From: Chloroflexota bacterium
GTDB lineage: Bacteria; Chloroflexota; Anaerolineae; Promineifilales; Promineifilaceae
Assembly: GCA_020353135.1 (NCBI GenBank)
Contig: CP070688.1
Coordinates: 2,720,870 to 2,730,417, forward strand
DNA length: 9,548 nt
Reading direction: 5' to 3'
Shown: positions 1 to 6,970 of the stretch, one piece after another
How the letters are laid out: every line of letters begins with the position of its first letter
How positions within the stretch are numbered: the first letter of the stretch is position 1
Notes under the pieces: model-generated
What the model was told of the DNA's origin: nothing
What the model saw: the letters and a program-made list of their open reading frames with translations, nothing else
Databases searched by the model: none
Made by a program: the position numbers and the translations under genes

Positions 1-1
1 A

Positions 2-1039
2 AGTGAGCGACAAGGTCGCACGGCGCTGCTGGCCGGCGTGTTATTTGGACTGGCAATCGCCAGCAAGTACCAGGCATGGCTGTTTGCGCCGCTGATCCTA
101 GGGCTGGCACAGGCAAACGGGTGGCGAAAAAGCGAGTGGCTTCGCTGGCTGACAGGATTCCTGCCAATGCTAGGCTTGCTTCTAGCTTGGGATCTGGCGC
201 GCGGCGGCCAACTCAGCCTCTTGGAGAACCAATTGCAGTCCTACGGTGGCTTCCGCTTGGCTTGGTCTTGGGAACTGTGGCCAAGACTGGAGGCCTGGGC
301 TGGACAGTGGTCGCACGTACTAGAGTCCGCGGTGCTGGAGTTTATGCTGTTGCTGGCCATACCTCCATTTATCGCCTTATTGATCGAGCAGCACGATCGC
401 CCGGCCGCCCTGGACCGGCTACTCGTATTGTTCGTGTTTGCCTACTTCCTGCTTCATTGGTTCGTCGCCGTGCCAATATGGGATCGTTACGTGTTGCCGA
501 TTTTGCCTCTATTAGGCCTCGTCATGGCCCGTTTCGTATGGCGTGTAGTTAGCTATGTGTGGCCGACGATTTCCGAATACGTCGAGCTACCGTTAAAGAC
601 GCAGCACTTGGTTTTTCTCATACCGCTAATCTTGATAGCATTTCAGGCAGCAGGCGTAGCCGACGCCTACAACGGCAATCTGCCCATCGGCGCGCGACGG
701 GCTGCCGATCAAGGAGCGGCCGAAATCGGCGTGGCCCTAGAGGACGCGCCGTACGGTACGGTGTTATATGATCACTGGTATAGTTGGCAATGGCGTTATC
801 ATCTTTTTGATAAGAAGGTATTCGTCAGCTGGTTTCCCAATCCGGCCGCTCTGGTTGAAGAGTTGCAGGTCTTTGGGATGGATGGTAATCCGCGTTACAT
901 CGTTTTGCCAGACTCAGCCCAGGCCCTTCCGGTAGTCCGGGCGCTGAGCAGCGCTCAGTTTGACCTGCAGCATGTCGAACTGGCCGGTGGCCAGGGAGAT
1001 GAGCCAGGCATGAATCTTTACCGTGTGCAGGGGCGATAA
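2..1039 (+). CDS. Polytopic GT-C (PMT/ArnT-like) glycosyltransferase, 3' part
   Basis: The frame is open from base 2 to the TAA at 1037-1039, so the gene enters from the left edge. The GTG at base 38 lies inside a membrane helix and is not a credible start. The first visible residues include GLAIASKYQA, a pattern I associate with the middle of dolichyl-phosphate-mannose-type (PMT_2-like) glycosyltransferases: a small-residue helix ending in K-Y. Several hydrophobic helices follow, down to about base 670, and then a soluble C-terminal tail of about 120 residues containing DHWYSWQWRYHL and PRYIVLPDSAQ, likely extracytoplasmic. Family members move a sugar from a polyprenyl-phosphate donor to lipid, protein or glycan on the outer face of the membrane. 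The first extracytoplasmic loop, which carries the catalytic acidic residues, is missing, so activity cannot be judged. The YfhO-type gene starts 22 bases downstream, suggesting co-transcription. The broad family is fairly secure; the acceptor and donor are unknown. Confidence 0.75.
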   Translation, partial: SERQGRTALLAGVLFGLAIASKYQAWLFAPLILGLAQANGWRKSEWLRWLTGFLPMLGLLLAWDLARGGQLSLLENQLQSYGGFRLAWSWELWPRLEAWAGQWSHVLESAVLEFMLLLAIPPFIALLIEQHDRPAALDRLLVLFVFAYFLLHWFVAVPIWDRYVLPILPLLGLVMARFVWRVVSYVWPTISEYVELPLKTQHLVFLIPLILIAFQAAGVADAYNGNLPIGARRAADQGAAEIGVALEDAPYGTVLYDHWYSWQWRYHLFDKKVFVSWFPNPAALVEELQVFGMDGNPRYIVLPDSAQALPVVRALSSAQFDLQHVELAGGQGDEPGMNLYRVQGR

Positions 1040-1061
1040 ATTGTCCTTCCGATGATAGACC

Positions 1062-3956
1062 ATGACTGACTCTGATCCTTTCGAGAAGCTACGAAGAGGT
1101 CGGACCGTCGCCACCGGCATTGCAATCTTGCTGTTGCTTGGCCTACTCATCGCCGTCTTCTTTAATCGCCTGGCGGCCAGCAGCCTAATCCTGGCCCGCG
1201 GGGACACGCTGCTTTATTTCTACCCGTATTGGGAGGCGGCGGCCGAAGCGCTGAAGGCCGGTAGGGTGCCATTGTGGAATCCGAGTTTGTTCATGGGTGT
1301 TCCTTTCCTGGCCAATAGCCAGGTCGGTTTCCTCTATCCTCTCAATTGGCCGTTTTGGCTGGCTCTGCCGACGCCTTATGCGGTCAGCTTCAGCATCATG
1401 ACTCATCTCCTGCTGGCTGGTGCAGGCGTTTACTTGATGGGCCGGCGATGCCTCACTTTGAACAGGCCGGCGGCGCTACTGGCGGCAATTCTGTTTTCGC
1501 TCGGCGGCTACCTGACAGCACAGGCCGAGCACATTAATCAGGTGCAAGGAATGGCCTGGCTGCCATGGTACTTCGTCGTGCTTTGCCCCTGGCAGCCTGG
1601 GCACCTGGTAGGGCGCCAGGCCGCCAGAGTGATCGTGGGTCTATCGGCGGTCCTGAGCCTGCAACTGCTCACTGGACACACCCAAACAGTCTTCATCAGC
1701 CTGATGGCGGTTGCAATCTGGCTGGCGGCGACATTCGTTAGAGAGCGAGAACGCAATGAAGCGAGGCAAGGACCAGCCCGCGGGTTGGCACGCTTTGCCC
1801 ACCAACTCTGGTCATATCTTGGCCCCGTTTTTCTTGGCGTGTTTCTTTCAGCCTGTGTGACGGCCGCCCAACTGTGGCCGACATTAGAACTTAGCCGCCA
1901 CTCTCTGCGCCAAGGTGGGCTTGCGGTCAACGAGGTATTATCGTTTTCGCTGCAACCTCTTCTACTGGGGCAGTCGTTGTTACCGGCCTACGACCATTTG
2001 GTGTTCACGGAGTATGTGCTGGCTCTACCCGTCACAGCTTTATTGCTGGCGTTTGTCGGGGCAAGCAGCGCTCGGAGAGAGAAGCGATTGTGGCCATATC
2101 TGCTCCTGGCTGCGGTTGGCCTGTTATTGGCTCTGGGGCGTTATAACCCACTGTATTATCTGCTGGCCCGCCTACCAGGATTTGATCTGTTTCGAGCGCC
2201 GGCCCGCTGGTCAGTCCTGTACGCCCTGGCGATTGCCCTGTTGGCCGCCGCCGGCTGGCAGGTTCTGTCGACGAGAACGCGCGACGGAAAGGCAAGAATA
2301 ACCAAAAGGGAAACTATGGCGCTGATTGCCGGCTTGTCGGTCACATTAGCCCTGATCGCCTGGAGCATTGTTTCGGCCGCCATAGCAGCGCGTATTCCTA
2401 CGCCGGCCGAGGCATCGGTCGCGACACCTACAATTATGACCATCGTCTTCTGGATCGGAGAGATGATCCTAGCCAGCGCATTCATTTACGTGCTAATACG
2501 AGGCGGCCGGCAGCCGGTAATGGCGAAATGGGCCGTCCTGTTTGCGGCTGTAGTAATGCTCTTTCTTGGCACTAGAATGTTGCCCTACAACAATCCGACG
2601 ACTCCTGAGGCATACTTCGATCAACGAACGCCAATCTCCCTTTTGCTTGCTGACGTTGAGTGCGATGATCCTGCGGCCAGCTGCCAGGCCGGCGCTGGGC
2701 GGCTGTTGAGTCTTTCAGATATCTTTTTCGACGTGGGTGATCAGGCTGAAATCGACACTATATATGAGGATCAACTAGGTGCGACGGCAAGGTTCGATTA
2801 CACCGTTGCCATCAAGCAGAAGGAGATCCTAGGACCAAATCTGCCTCTGGCTTACGGGCTCCGGTCAGTCGATGGTTTCGACGGCGGCATCTTGCCCCTG
2901 AGTAGCTATGCAACGCTAATGCGCTTGATCATTCCGGAGGGCGCGGAGACCAACGACGGCCGCCTTCGCGAACATCTTGATGCTATCCCAGAGGAGCGCT
3001 GGCTCGATTTGTTTGGCGCGCGCTACATCATCACCGACAAGATTGGCGATGAATGGCGGAACGATGTCCTCTTCGATATGAAGCACCCGACGCGAATCGC
3101 TCAGAACGGCGATCCGGTGACCATCGGCCACGTACCATCGTTTGAAGCGACCGAAATCTGGTTAATTGCCGAAGGTCCACCAGGCAAGCTTAGCGTGACG
3201 TCAACACACGGCGATCAATGGTTGTTAACCCCTACGACAATTGAGCCGGGCCTGTGGCGCGCAACGCTCCCGGTACCGTCCGTCCTGGAAGATATGACGC
3301 TGAATGCCTGCCAGATGGATTCGCCGGCCGAATCATGCGTCGAGGATTGGTTCGTCCGCGCTCTGGCGCTGGTTGATTCACGCGACGAAACATTCACGCC
3401 AGTTGTGGCCGGCGAATATCGCTTGGTGCATTCTGGCGACGTGAAGATCTACGAAAACCAAGACGTAATGCCACCGGCACAGCTCGTTTACGATTGGCGA
3501 TTTGTCGCCGATCACGCGAGTGGGCTGGAAATGATGCGTGGCGAAGGATTTGATCCTCGTCAATCAGCCGTACTCTTAGGAAACGGACCGGCGGCGCCGG
3601 GCACCGGTCAAGGCAGCGTGACTGTCACGCGCCACGATGCTGAGCGTTTCGAGTTGCGGTCAGAGAGCTCGGATACGGGACTTCTATTGCTCACAGAGGC
3701 ATTCTTCCCCGGCTGGCAGGCATCGGTTGACGGCCGGCCGGTCGATGTTGTCCAAACAGACATCCTGTTCCGCGGCGTGTTTGTTCCGGCCGGAGTACAC
3801 GAGATCGTATTGGAATTCCGGCCGGTTAGTTTCCGCGTCGGTCAAGTCATCTCGTTGCTGGGAGTACTGGCCTGGATCATCCTGTTCATCTACGCTTATT
3901 TATGGGTTCCTATTCGCAGCAGGCTGGCTCCAGGCTCGAATATACACAACTGGTGA
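1062..3956 (+). CDS. YfhO-family multi-pass membrane protein
   Basis: This 964-residue protein has the layout of the YfhO family (PF09586), large membrane proteins related to GT-C glycosyltransferases; Gram-positive YfhO proteins are linked to teichoic acid glycosylation. A first helix lies at about residues 17-34. It is followed by the conserved stretch at 46-96, with RGDTLLYFYPYWEA, then VPLWNPSLFMGVPFLAN and LYPLNW. About ten more hydrophobic segments run to about residue 510. A long extracytoplasmic region (about 515-925) ends in a beta-rich module with FFPGWQASVDG near 881-891, and a last helix (about 927-949) precedes a short basic tail. Two cysteine pairs, C534/C541 and C750/C759, lie in the extracytoplasmic part and could form disulfides. 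The ATG at 1062 has no clear Shine-Dalgarno motif, so coupling to the upstream gene, 22 bases away, is plausible. The family call is strong; the role (sugar transfer or handling in envelope polymers) is inference. Confidence 0.85.
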   Translation: MTDSDPFEKLRRGRTVATGIAILLLLGLLIAVFFNRLAASSLILARGDTLLYFYPYWEAAAEALKAGRVPLWNPSLFMGVPFLANSQVGFLYPLNWPFWLALPTPYAVSFSIMTHLLLAGAGVYLMGRRCLTLNRPAALLAAILFSLGGYLTAQAEHINQVQGMAWLPWYFVVLCPWQPGHLVGRQAARVIVGLSAVLSLQLLTGHTQTVFISLMAVAIWLAATFVRERERNEARQGPARGLARFAHQLWSYLGPVFLGVFLSACVTAAQLWPTLELSRHSLRQGGLAVNEVLSFSLQPLLLGQSLLPAYDHLVFTEYVLALPVTALLLAFVGASSARREKRLWPYLLLAAVGLLLALGRYNPLYYLLARLPGFDLFRAPARWSVLYALAIALLAAAGWQVLSTRTRDGKARITKRETMALIAGLSVTLALIAWSIVSAAIAARIPTPAEASVATPTIMTIVFWIGEMILASAFIYVLIRGGRQPVMAKWAVLFAAVVMLFLGTRMLPYNNPTTPEAYFDQRTPISLLLADVECDDPAASCQAGAGRLLSLSDIFFDVGDQAEIDTIYEDQLGATARFDYTVAIKQKEILGPNLPLAYGLRSVDGFDGGILPLSSYATLMRLIIPEGAETNDGRLREHLDAIPEERWLDLFGARYIITDKIGDEWRNDVLFDMKHPTRIAQNGDPVTIGHVPSFEATEIWLIAEGPPGKLSVTSTHGDQWLLTPTTIEPGLWRATLPVPSVLEDMTLNACQMDSPAESCVEDWFVRALALVDSRDETFTPVVAGEYRLVHSGDVKIYENQDVMPPAQLVYDWRFVADHASGLEMMRGEGFDPRQSAVLLGNGPAAPGTGQGSVTVTRHDAERFELRSESSDTGLLLLTEAFFPGWQASVDGRPVDVVQTDILFRGVFVPAGVHEIVLEFRPVSFRVGQVISLLGVLAWIILFIYAYLWVPIRSRLAPGSNIHNW

Positions 3957-3957
3957 C

Positions 3958-3982
3958 CGTAGAAGCGGCGCCAGGTTCTACG
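3958..3982 (+). other. Short hairpin just after the YfhO stop codon
   Basis: The arms CGTAGAA (3958-3964) and TTCTACG (3976-3982) can pair perfectly over 7 bp around an 11-base loop, starting two bases after the stop codon. There is no T-run directly after the stem; the first TTTT comes some 20 bases later. It therefore does not meet the usual pattern of an intrinsic terminator. It could protect the 3' end of the transcript or be a chance match. Confidence 0.3.
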
Positions 3983-4038
3983 CTGATTCTGCGGTGGCAT
4001 TTTGCTCGCCGAATACGCATTGACTGCTGCCCCCCAAG

Positions 4039-4067
4039 TTGACAACAGCCTGGTATTCCAAGATAAT
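4039..4067 (+). promoter_or_regulatory. Sigma70-type promoter for the Mo-hydroxylase/FdrA operon
   Basis: A perfect -35 box TTGACA (4039-4044) is followed by exactly 17 bases and GATAAT (4062-4067), five of six matches to the consensus -10 box. Transcription would start near 4074, leaving a leader of about 70 bases before the ATG at 4144. It sits in the only sizeable gap in the window, at the change from envelope genes to catabolic genes, in the right orientation. I saw no convincing operator palindrome around it, so how it is regulated is not visible. Confidence 0.65.
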
Positions 4068-4130
4068 GAATCGACCCTGTCGTTGCTAGATTGAATAGGC
4101 GGCATGGACTCAGTGCAGTTGCCCAGACAA

Positions 4131-4135
4131 AGGAA
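4131..4135 (+). promoter_or_regulatory. Shine-Dalgarno motif of the FAD subunit gene
   Basis: AGGAA, within ACAAAGGAA, ends 8 bases before the ATG at 4144. This normal spacing supports that start. Confidence 0.6.
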
Positions 4136-4143
4136 TCGAGCGA

Positions 4144-5031
4144 ATGAAGCCAGCGCCATTTGAGTACGTAGTACATGATTCTTTGCCGGCTGTCCTGGGT
4201 GAATTGACCGAGCACGGCGACGATGCAAAGCTGCTCGCGGGTGGGCAAAGCCTGGTGCCGGCAATGAATTTTCGCCTCGTTCAGCCGGCACTTTTGGTCG
4301 ACATCAATCGCCTGAACGATTTGGCCTATGTACGGCCATTTGACGATGGCGGCCTAAGGATCGGCGCCCTCACAAGGCATAGGGCATTGGAGAAAAGCGC
4401 CGTTTTGGCCGAAAGGGCGCCGCTCATGCATGAAGCGATGCCCCATATCGCGCATCTGCAGATCAGGACGCGGGGTACGATCGGTGGAAGCCTGGCTCAC
4501 GCCGATCCAGCGGCGGAGTTGCCGGTGATCTTGGTGGCGTTGGACGGCCGCCTGGTGATCCAAAACCAGGCTGGCAAACGAGCAGTTGATGCTGCGGAAT
4601 TCTTCAAAGGCCTCTTCACGACGGCATTACAGCCCGAAGATCTGTTGATTGAGGTGATTATTCCGCCACTGCCGAGGCGGAGCGGCTGGGCGTTTGTCGA
4701 GTTCGCCCGACGCCGCGGTGATTACGCGCTGCTCGGCGTTGCGGTCGGGATCGAAATTGACGAGGCCGGAAATTGCCGTAAAGCCAAGCTGGTATATCTT
4801 AATGCTGGCGACGTGCCCATCGTAGCGACAGACGCGGCGGCGATCCTGACGGGTCAGAAACTGGGCACAAAGGTATTTGAGGAAGCGGCAGTTCAGGCGG
4901 CAGAGCATGAGTTGCAGCCGGTAGGCAACATCCACGCGTCGGCGGCATATCTGCGGCGGCTGGCCCATGTTTTGACAAAACGGGCTTTGGCAAAGGCCTC
5001 AAAAAGGGCGTTGACATCGGCATTGCGGTAG
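4144..5031 (+). CDS. FAD-binding subunit of a molybdenum hydroxylase (CoxM/XdhB-like)
   Basis: At 295 residues this is the usual size for the medium subunit of xanthine dehydrogenase/CO dehydrogenase-type enzymes. It binds FAD and passes electrons from the [2Fe-2S] subunit to the final acceptor in the cytoplasm. The first FAD loop is AGGQSLVPAMNFRL at residues 32-45, followed by LVDINRL (51-57). The second is TIGGSLAHADPAAELP at 112-127. The C-terminal CO_deh_flav_C-type domain starts near residue 180 (FVEFARRRGDYAL at 185-197) and ends with AAYLRRLAHVLTKRAL (267-282). The N-terminal PFEYVV start and the Shine-Dalgarno motif fix the ATG. It is the first gene after the promoter, and the [2Fe-2S] subunit follows 58 bases later. 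The catalytic molybdopterin subunit is absent here, so the substrate cannot be told. Family call is very secure. Confidence 0.93.
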   Translation: MKPAPFEYVVHDSLPAVLGELTEHGDDAKLLAGGQSLVPAMNFRLVQPALLVDINRLNDLAYVRPFDDGGLRIGALTRHRALEKSAVLAERAPLMHEAMPHIAHLQIRTRGTIGGSLAHADPAAELPVILVALDGRLVIQNQAGKRAVDAAEFFKGLFTTALQPEDLLIEVIIPPLPRRSGWAFVEFARRRGDYALLGVAVGIEIDEAGNCRKAKLVYLNAGDVPIVATDAAAILTGQKLGTKVFEEAAVQAAEHELQPVGNIHASAAYLRRLAHVLTKRALAKASKRALTSALR

Positions 5032-5089
5032 GTCATGATTGACCTGGAGATGTGCAGGAGCAAAGCGAAGTCGTTATTGGGGCAAGTAG

Positions 5090-5590
5090 ATGGTCAAGGG
5101 TCACACGGTTAGCGTTGTTGTAAATGGCAAGAGTTATGAGCGTAAGGTTGAAGCGCGCCTGCTGCTCAGTGATTTCTTGCGACATGAACTGGAGCTGACA
5201 GGCACGCATGTAGGCTGCGAGCAGGGCGTTTGTGGCGCCTGTACCATTTTATTTGATGGTGAGCCGATTCGTTCCTGCATCCTCTTCGCCGTCCAGGCAG
5301 ATGGCCATGAGATCCTCACCGTGGAAGGTTTGGTCAGCGATGGCGGGGACGACCTGGACGCGCTTCATCCCTTGCAGCAGGCATTCTGGGAGGCCCATGG
5401 CTTGCAATGTGGTTTCTGCACGCCCGGCTTCTTACTAACGTTAAAGGCATATCTGGCGGAAAACTCTGATCCGAACGAGTCTGATATTCGGGAAGCGATA
5501 TCAGGTAACCTTTGTCGCTGTACAGGATACCAGCATATTGTCGAGGCTGCGCTGCTGGCGGCCAGAAAGATGAATGGCAGCGGCAACTGA
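5090..5590 (+). CDS. [2Fe-2S] subunit of a molybdenum hydroxylase (CoxS/XdhC-like)
   Basis: This 166-residue protein has the two-domain form of the small subunit. A plant-ferredoxin-like domain carries CEQGVCGAC (C43, C48, C51) and C63. An all-helical domain carries CGFC (C107, C110) and CRC (C142, C144). All eight cluster ligands are therefore present. Q106 just before CGFC matches the glutamine that in relatives lies near the molybdenum cofactor, and LCRCTGYQHIVEA (141-153) is the classic C-terminal signature. The subunit carries electrons from the molybdenum centre to FAD. The start is fixed by an in-frame TAG at 5087-5089 directly before the ATG, with GGGG at 5079-5082 as a weak ribosome binding site. 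It is 58 bases after the FAD subunit and 11 bases before the amidase gene, so it belongs to the same operon. In E. coli xdhABC the FAD gene also precedes the Fe-S gene. Confidence 0.95.
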   Translation: MVKGHTVSVVVNGKSYERKVEARLLLSDFLRHELELTGTHVGCEQGVCGACTILFDGEPIRSCILFAVQADGHEILTVEGLVSDGGDDLDALHPLQQAFWEAHGLQCGFCTPGFLLTLKAYLAENSDPNESDIREAISGNLCRCTGYQHIVEAALLAARKMNGSGN

Positions 5591-5595
5591 CATAT

Positions 5596-5600
5596 AGGAG
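5596..5600 (+). promoter_or_regulatory. AGGAG with very short spacing before the amidase start
   Basis: AGGAG is followed by a single base and then the ATG at 5602, much closer than the usual 5-9 bases. The stop of the preceding gene ends at 5590, so re-initiation by terminating ribosomes may contribute. Confidence 0.35.
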
Positions 5601-5601
5601 C

Positions 5602-6906
5602 ATGAACGAATTCGCCGCGCAGCCGATTCTTACGCTGGTAAACGCTCTGCGTTCGGGTGAGCTGTCACTTCACGATTACCTCGACGAATTGCAGGTTCGT
5701 TTCGCGGAAATGGAGCCAAAGATCCATGCATTTGTCCCTGAAGACGATCGATTCGACCGTCTAAGATACGAGGCGCAGGCGCTCGTCGAACAATATCCAA
5801 AACCGTTAAGCAGGCCGCCGCTCTTCGGGCTGCCGTTCGGCATCAAGGATATCTTCCGCGTTGACGGATTCGATACCCATGCGGGCAGTGACCTGCCACC
5901 TAAGACTTTCGCCGGTCGTGAAGCCAGGGCGGTCACGATCCTGAAGTCGGCCGGAGCGTTGATTTTGGGCAAGGCGGTCACGACGGAATTCGCGTACTTC
6001 GGCCCAGGTCCGTCGAGGAACCCCCATAATCCAGATCACACGCCTGGTGGTTCAAGCAGTGGTTCAGCGGCCGCCGTAGCCGCCGGATTGTGTCCGATTG
6101 CCACAGGCACACAGACAATCGGCTCGATCGTCCGCCCTGCGTCGTTCTGCGGCATCGTCGGTTTCAAGCCAAGCTACGAGCGAATCTCGAGGTCGGGCGT
6201 CATACCGCTAGCGCCGTCTCTAGATCACATTGGCGTTTTTGCCAGCCATGTGGCGGGCGTCGAATTGGCGGCAAGTATATTGTGCCCGGACTGGCAATTG
6301 GCGGTTGCTGAAATGAAACCGGTATTGGGTGTGCCAGAGGGCGAGTATCTCGAAAAGGCGACGGCTGATGGTCTCGATCACTTCGAGGATATTTGCCGCG
6401 CTTTGGATGAAAGAGGCTACATCGTAAAGAAGGTGCCGACCATGAGCGGCTTTGATGAGACCGTGGCGCGGCATCAACTGATTTTGGCCGCCGAAGCGGC
6501 CCAGGTTCATGCCCATTGGTATGCGGAATACGGTCATCTCTATCATGAGGCGACGGTCGAACTCATTGAGCGCGGACGCGAAATCTCTGTTGGCGAACTG
6601 GCAGAAGCCTTGAACGGCCGGCAACAATTGCGACGTGATTTAACTTCGTTAATGGATGAGCACGGTCTAGATCTGTGGATATGTCCTTCAGCGCCAGGAG
6701 CGGCTCCCCGTGGGCTTGAGAGCACGGGAGATCCGACAATGAACCTTCCCTGGACGCATAGCGGCCTGCCGTCTGTGAATCTGCCGGTCGGGTTCGATGA
6801 AAACGGTCTGCCGATGGGTTTGCAGGTGGCCGGCCGTTGGTACGAGGACGAGGCACTTCTCGAGTGGTCGGCTCAACTAGAGATGTCTCTTGTTCACAGA
6901 GCATGA
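5602..6906 (+). CDS. Amidase-signature family hydrolase
   Basis: The 434-residue product belongs to the amidase signature family (PF01425), serine hydrolases with a Ser-cisSer-Lys triad. K82 lies in GLPFGIKDIF, the cis-serine is S151 in TPGGSSSGSAAAVAAG, and the nucleophile is S175 in TQTIGSIVRPASFCG. The spacing 82/151/175 matches the 62/131/155 spacing of malonamidase E2, so it should be active. LAPSLDHIG (203-211) is another family mark, and the C-terminal GLPSVNLPVGF and GLPMGLQVAG are typical. The frame extends upstream to a TTG at 5512, but that would overlap the Fe-S gene by 79 bases; MNEFAAQP at 5602 is the better start. I173 replaces the first glycine of the common TGGS. The substrate is unknown. 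Given its neighbours, a ring-opened ureide, an oxamate-like amide or a carbamoyl compound is plausible, by inference only. GatA is unlikely since no gatB or gatC is nearby. Confidence 0.9.
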   Translation: MNEFAAQPILTLVNALRSGELSLHDYLDELQVRFAEMEPKIHAFVPEDDRFDRLRYEAQALVEQYPKPLSRPPLFGLPFGIKDIFRVDGFDTHAGSDLPPKTFAGREARAVTILKSAGALILGKAVTTEFAYFGPGPSRNPHNPDHTPGGSSSGSAAAVAAGLCPIATGTQTIGSIVRPASFCGIVGFKPSYERISRSGVIPLAPSLDHIGVFASHVAGVELAASILCPDWQLAVAEMKPVLGVPEGEYLEKATADGLDHFEDICRALDERGYIVKKVPTMSGFDETVARHQLILAAEAAQVHAHWYAEYGHLYHEATVELIERGREISVGELAEALNGRQQLRRDLTSLMDEHGLDLWICPSAPGAAPRGLESTGDPTMNLPWTHSGLPSVNLPVGFDENGLPMGLQVAGRWYEDEALLEWSAQLEMSLVHRA

Positions 6907-6970
6907 AGCACCGGCCAAAGCAGCCGAAGCCAGCATTCACGAATTACGAGTTGAGCCTAGGTTGACATAA

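Noticed and set aside
3731..3740. CGGCCGGCCG and other GGCCGG-rich words, frequent in the YfhO gene
   Set aside because: They fall in coding sequence as Gly/Arg/Pro or Ala/Gly codon runs and also occur throughout the window, so they look like genome word bias and not a site.
4068..4139. Repeated GAATCGA (4068-4074 and 4133-4139) around the operon leader
   Set aside because: Two copies of a 7-base word are easily explained by chance, and neither is palindromic.
5035..5112. 25-codon ATG frame between the FAD and Fe-S genes
   Set aside because: It overlaps the Fe-S start in another frame, has no ribosome binding site and no recognisable sequence. It is most likely chance.
5512..5601. 30-codon N-terminal extension of the amidase from a TTG start
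   Set aside because: It would overlap the conserved CRC-containing end of the Fe-S gene, and its residues are just that region read in another frame. The ATG at 5602 fits the family.
6962..6967. TTGACA just before the FdrA start
   Set aside because: No suitable -10 box lies 16-18 bases downstream; that stretch is FdrA coding sequence.
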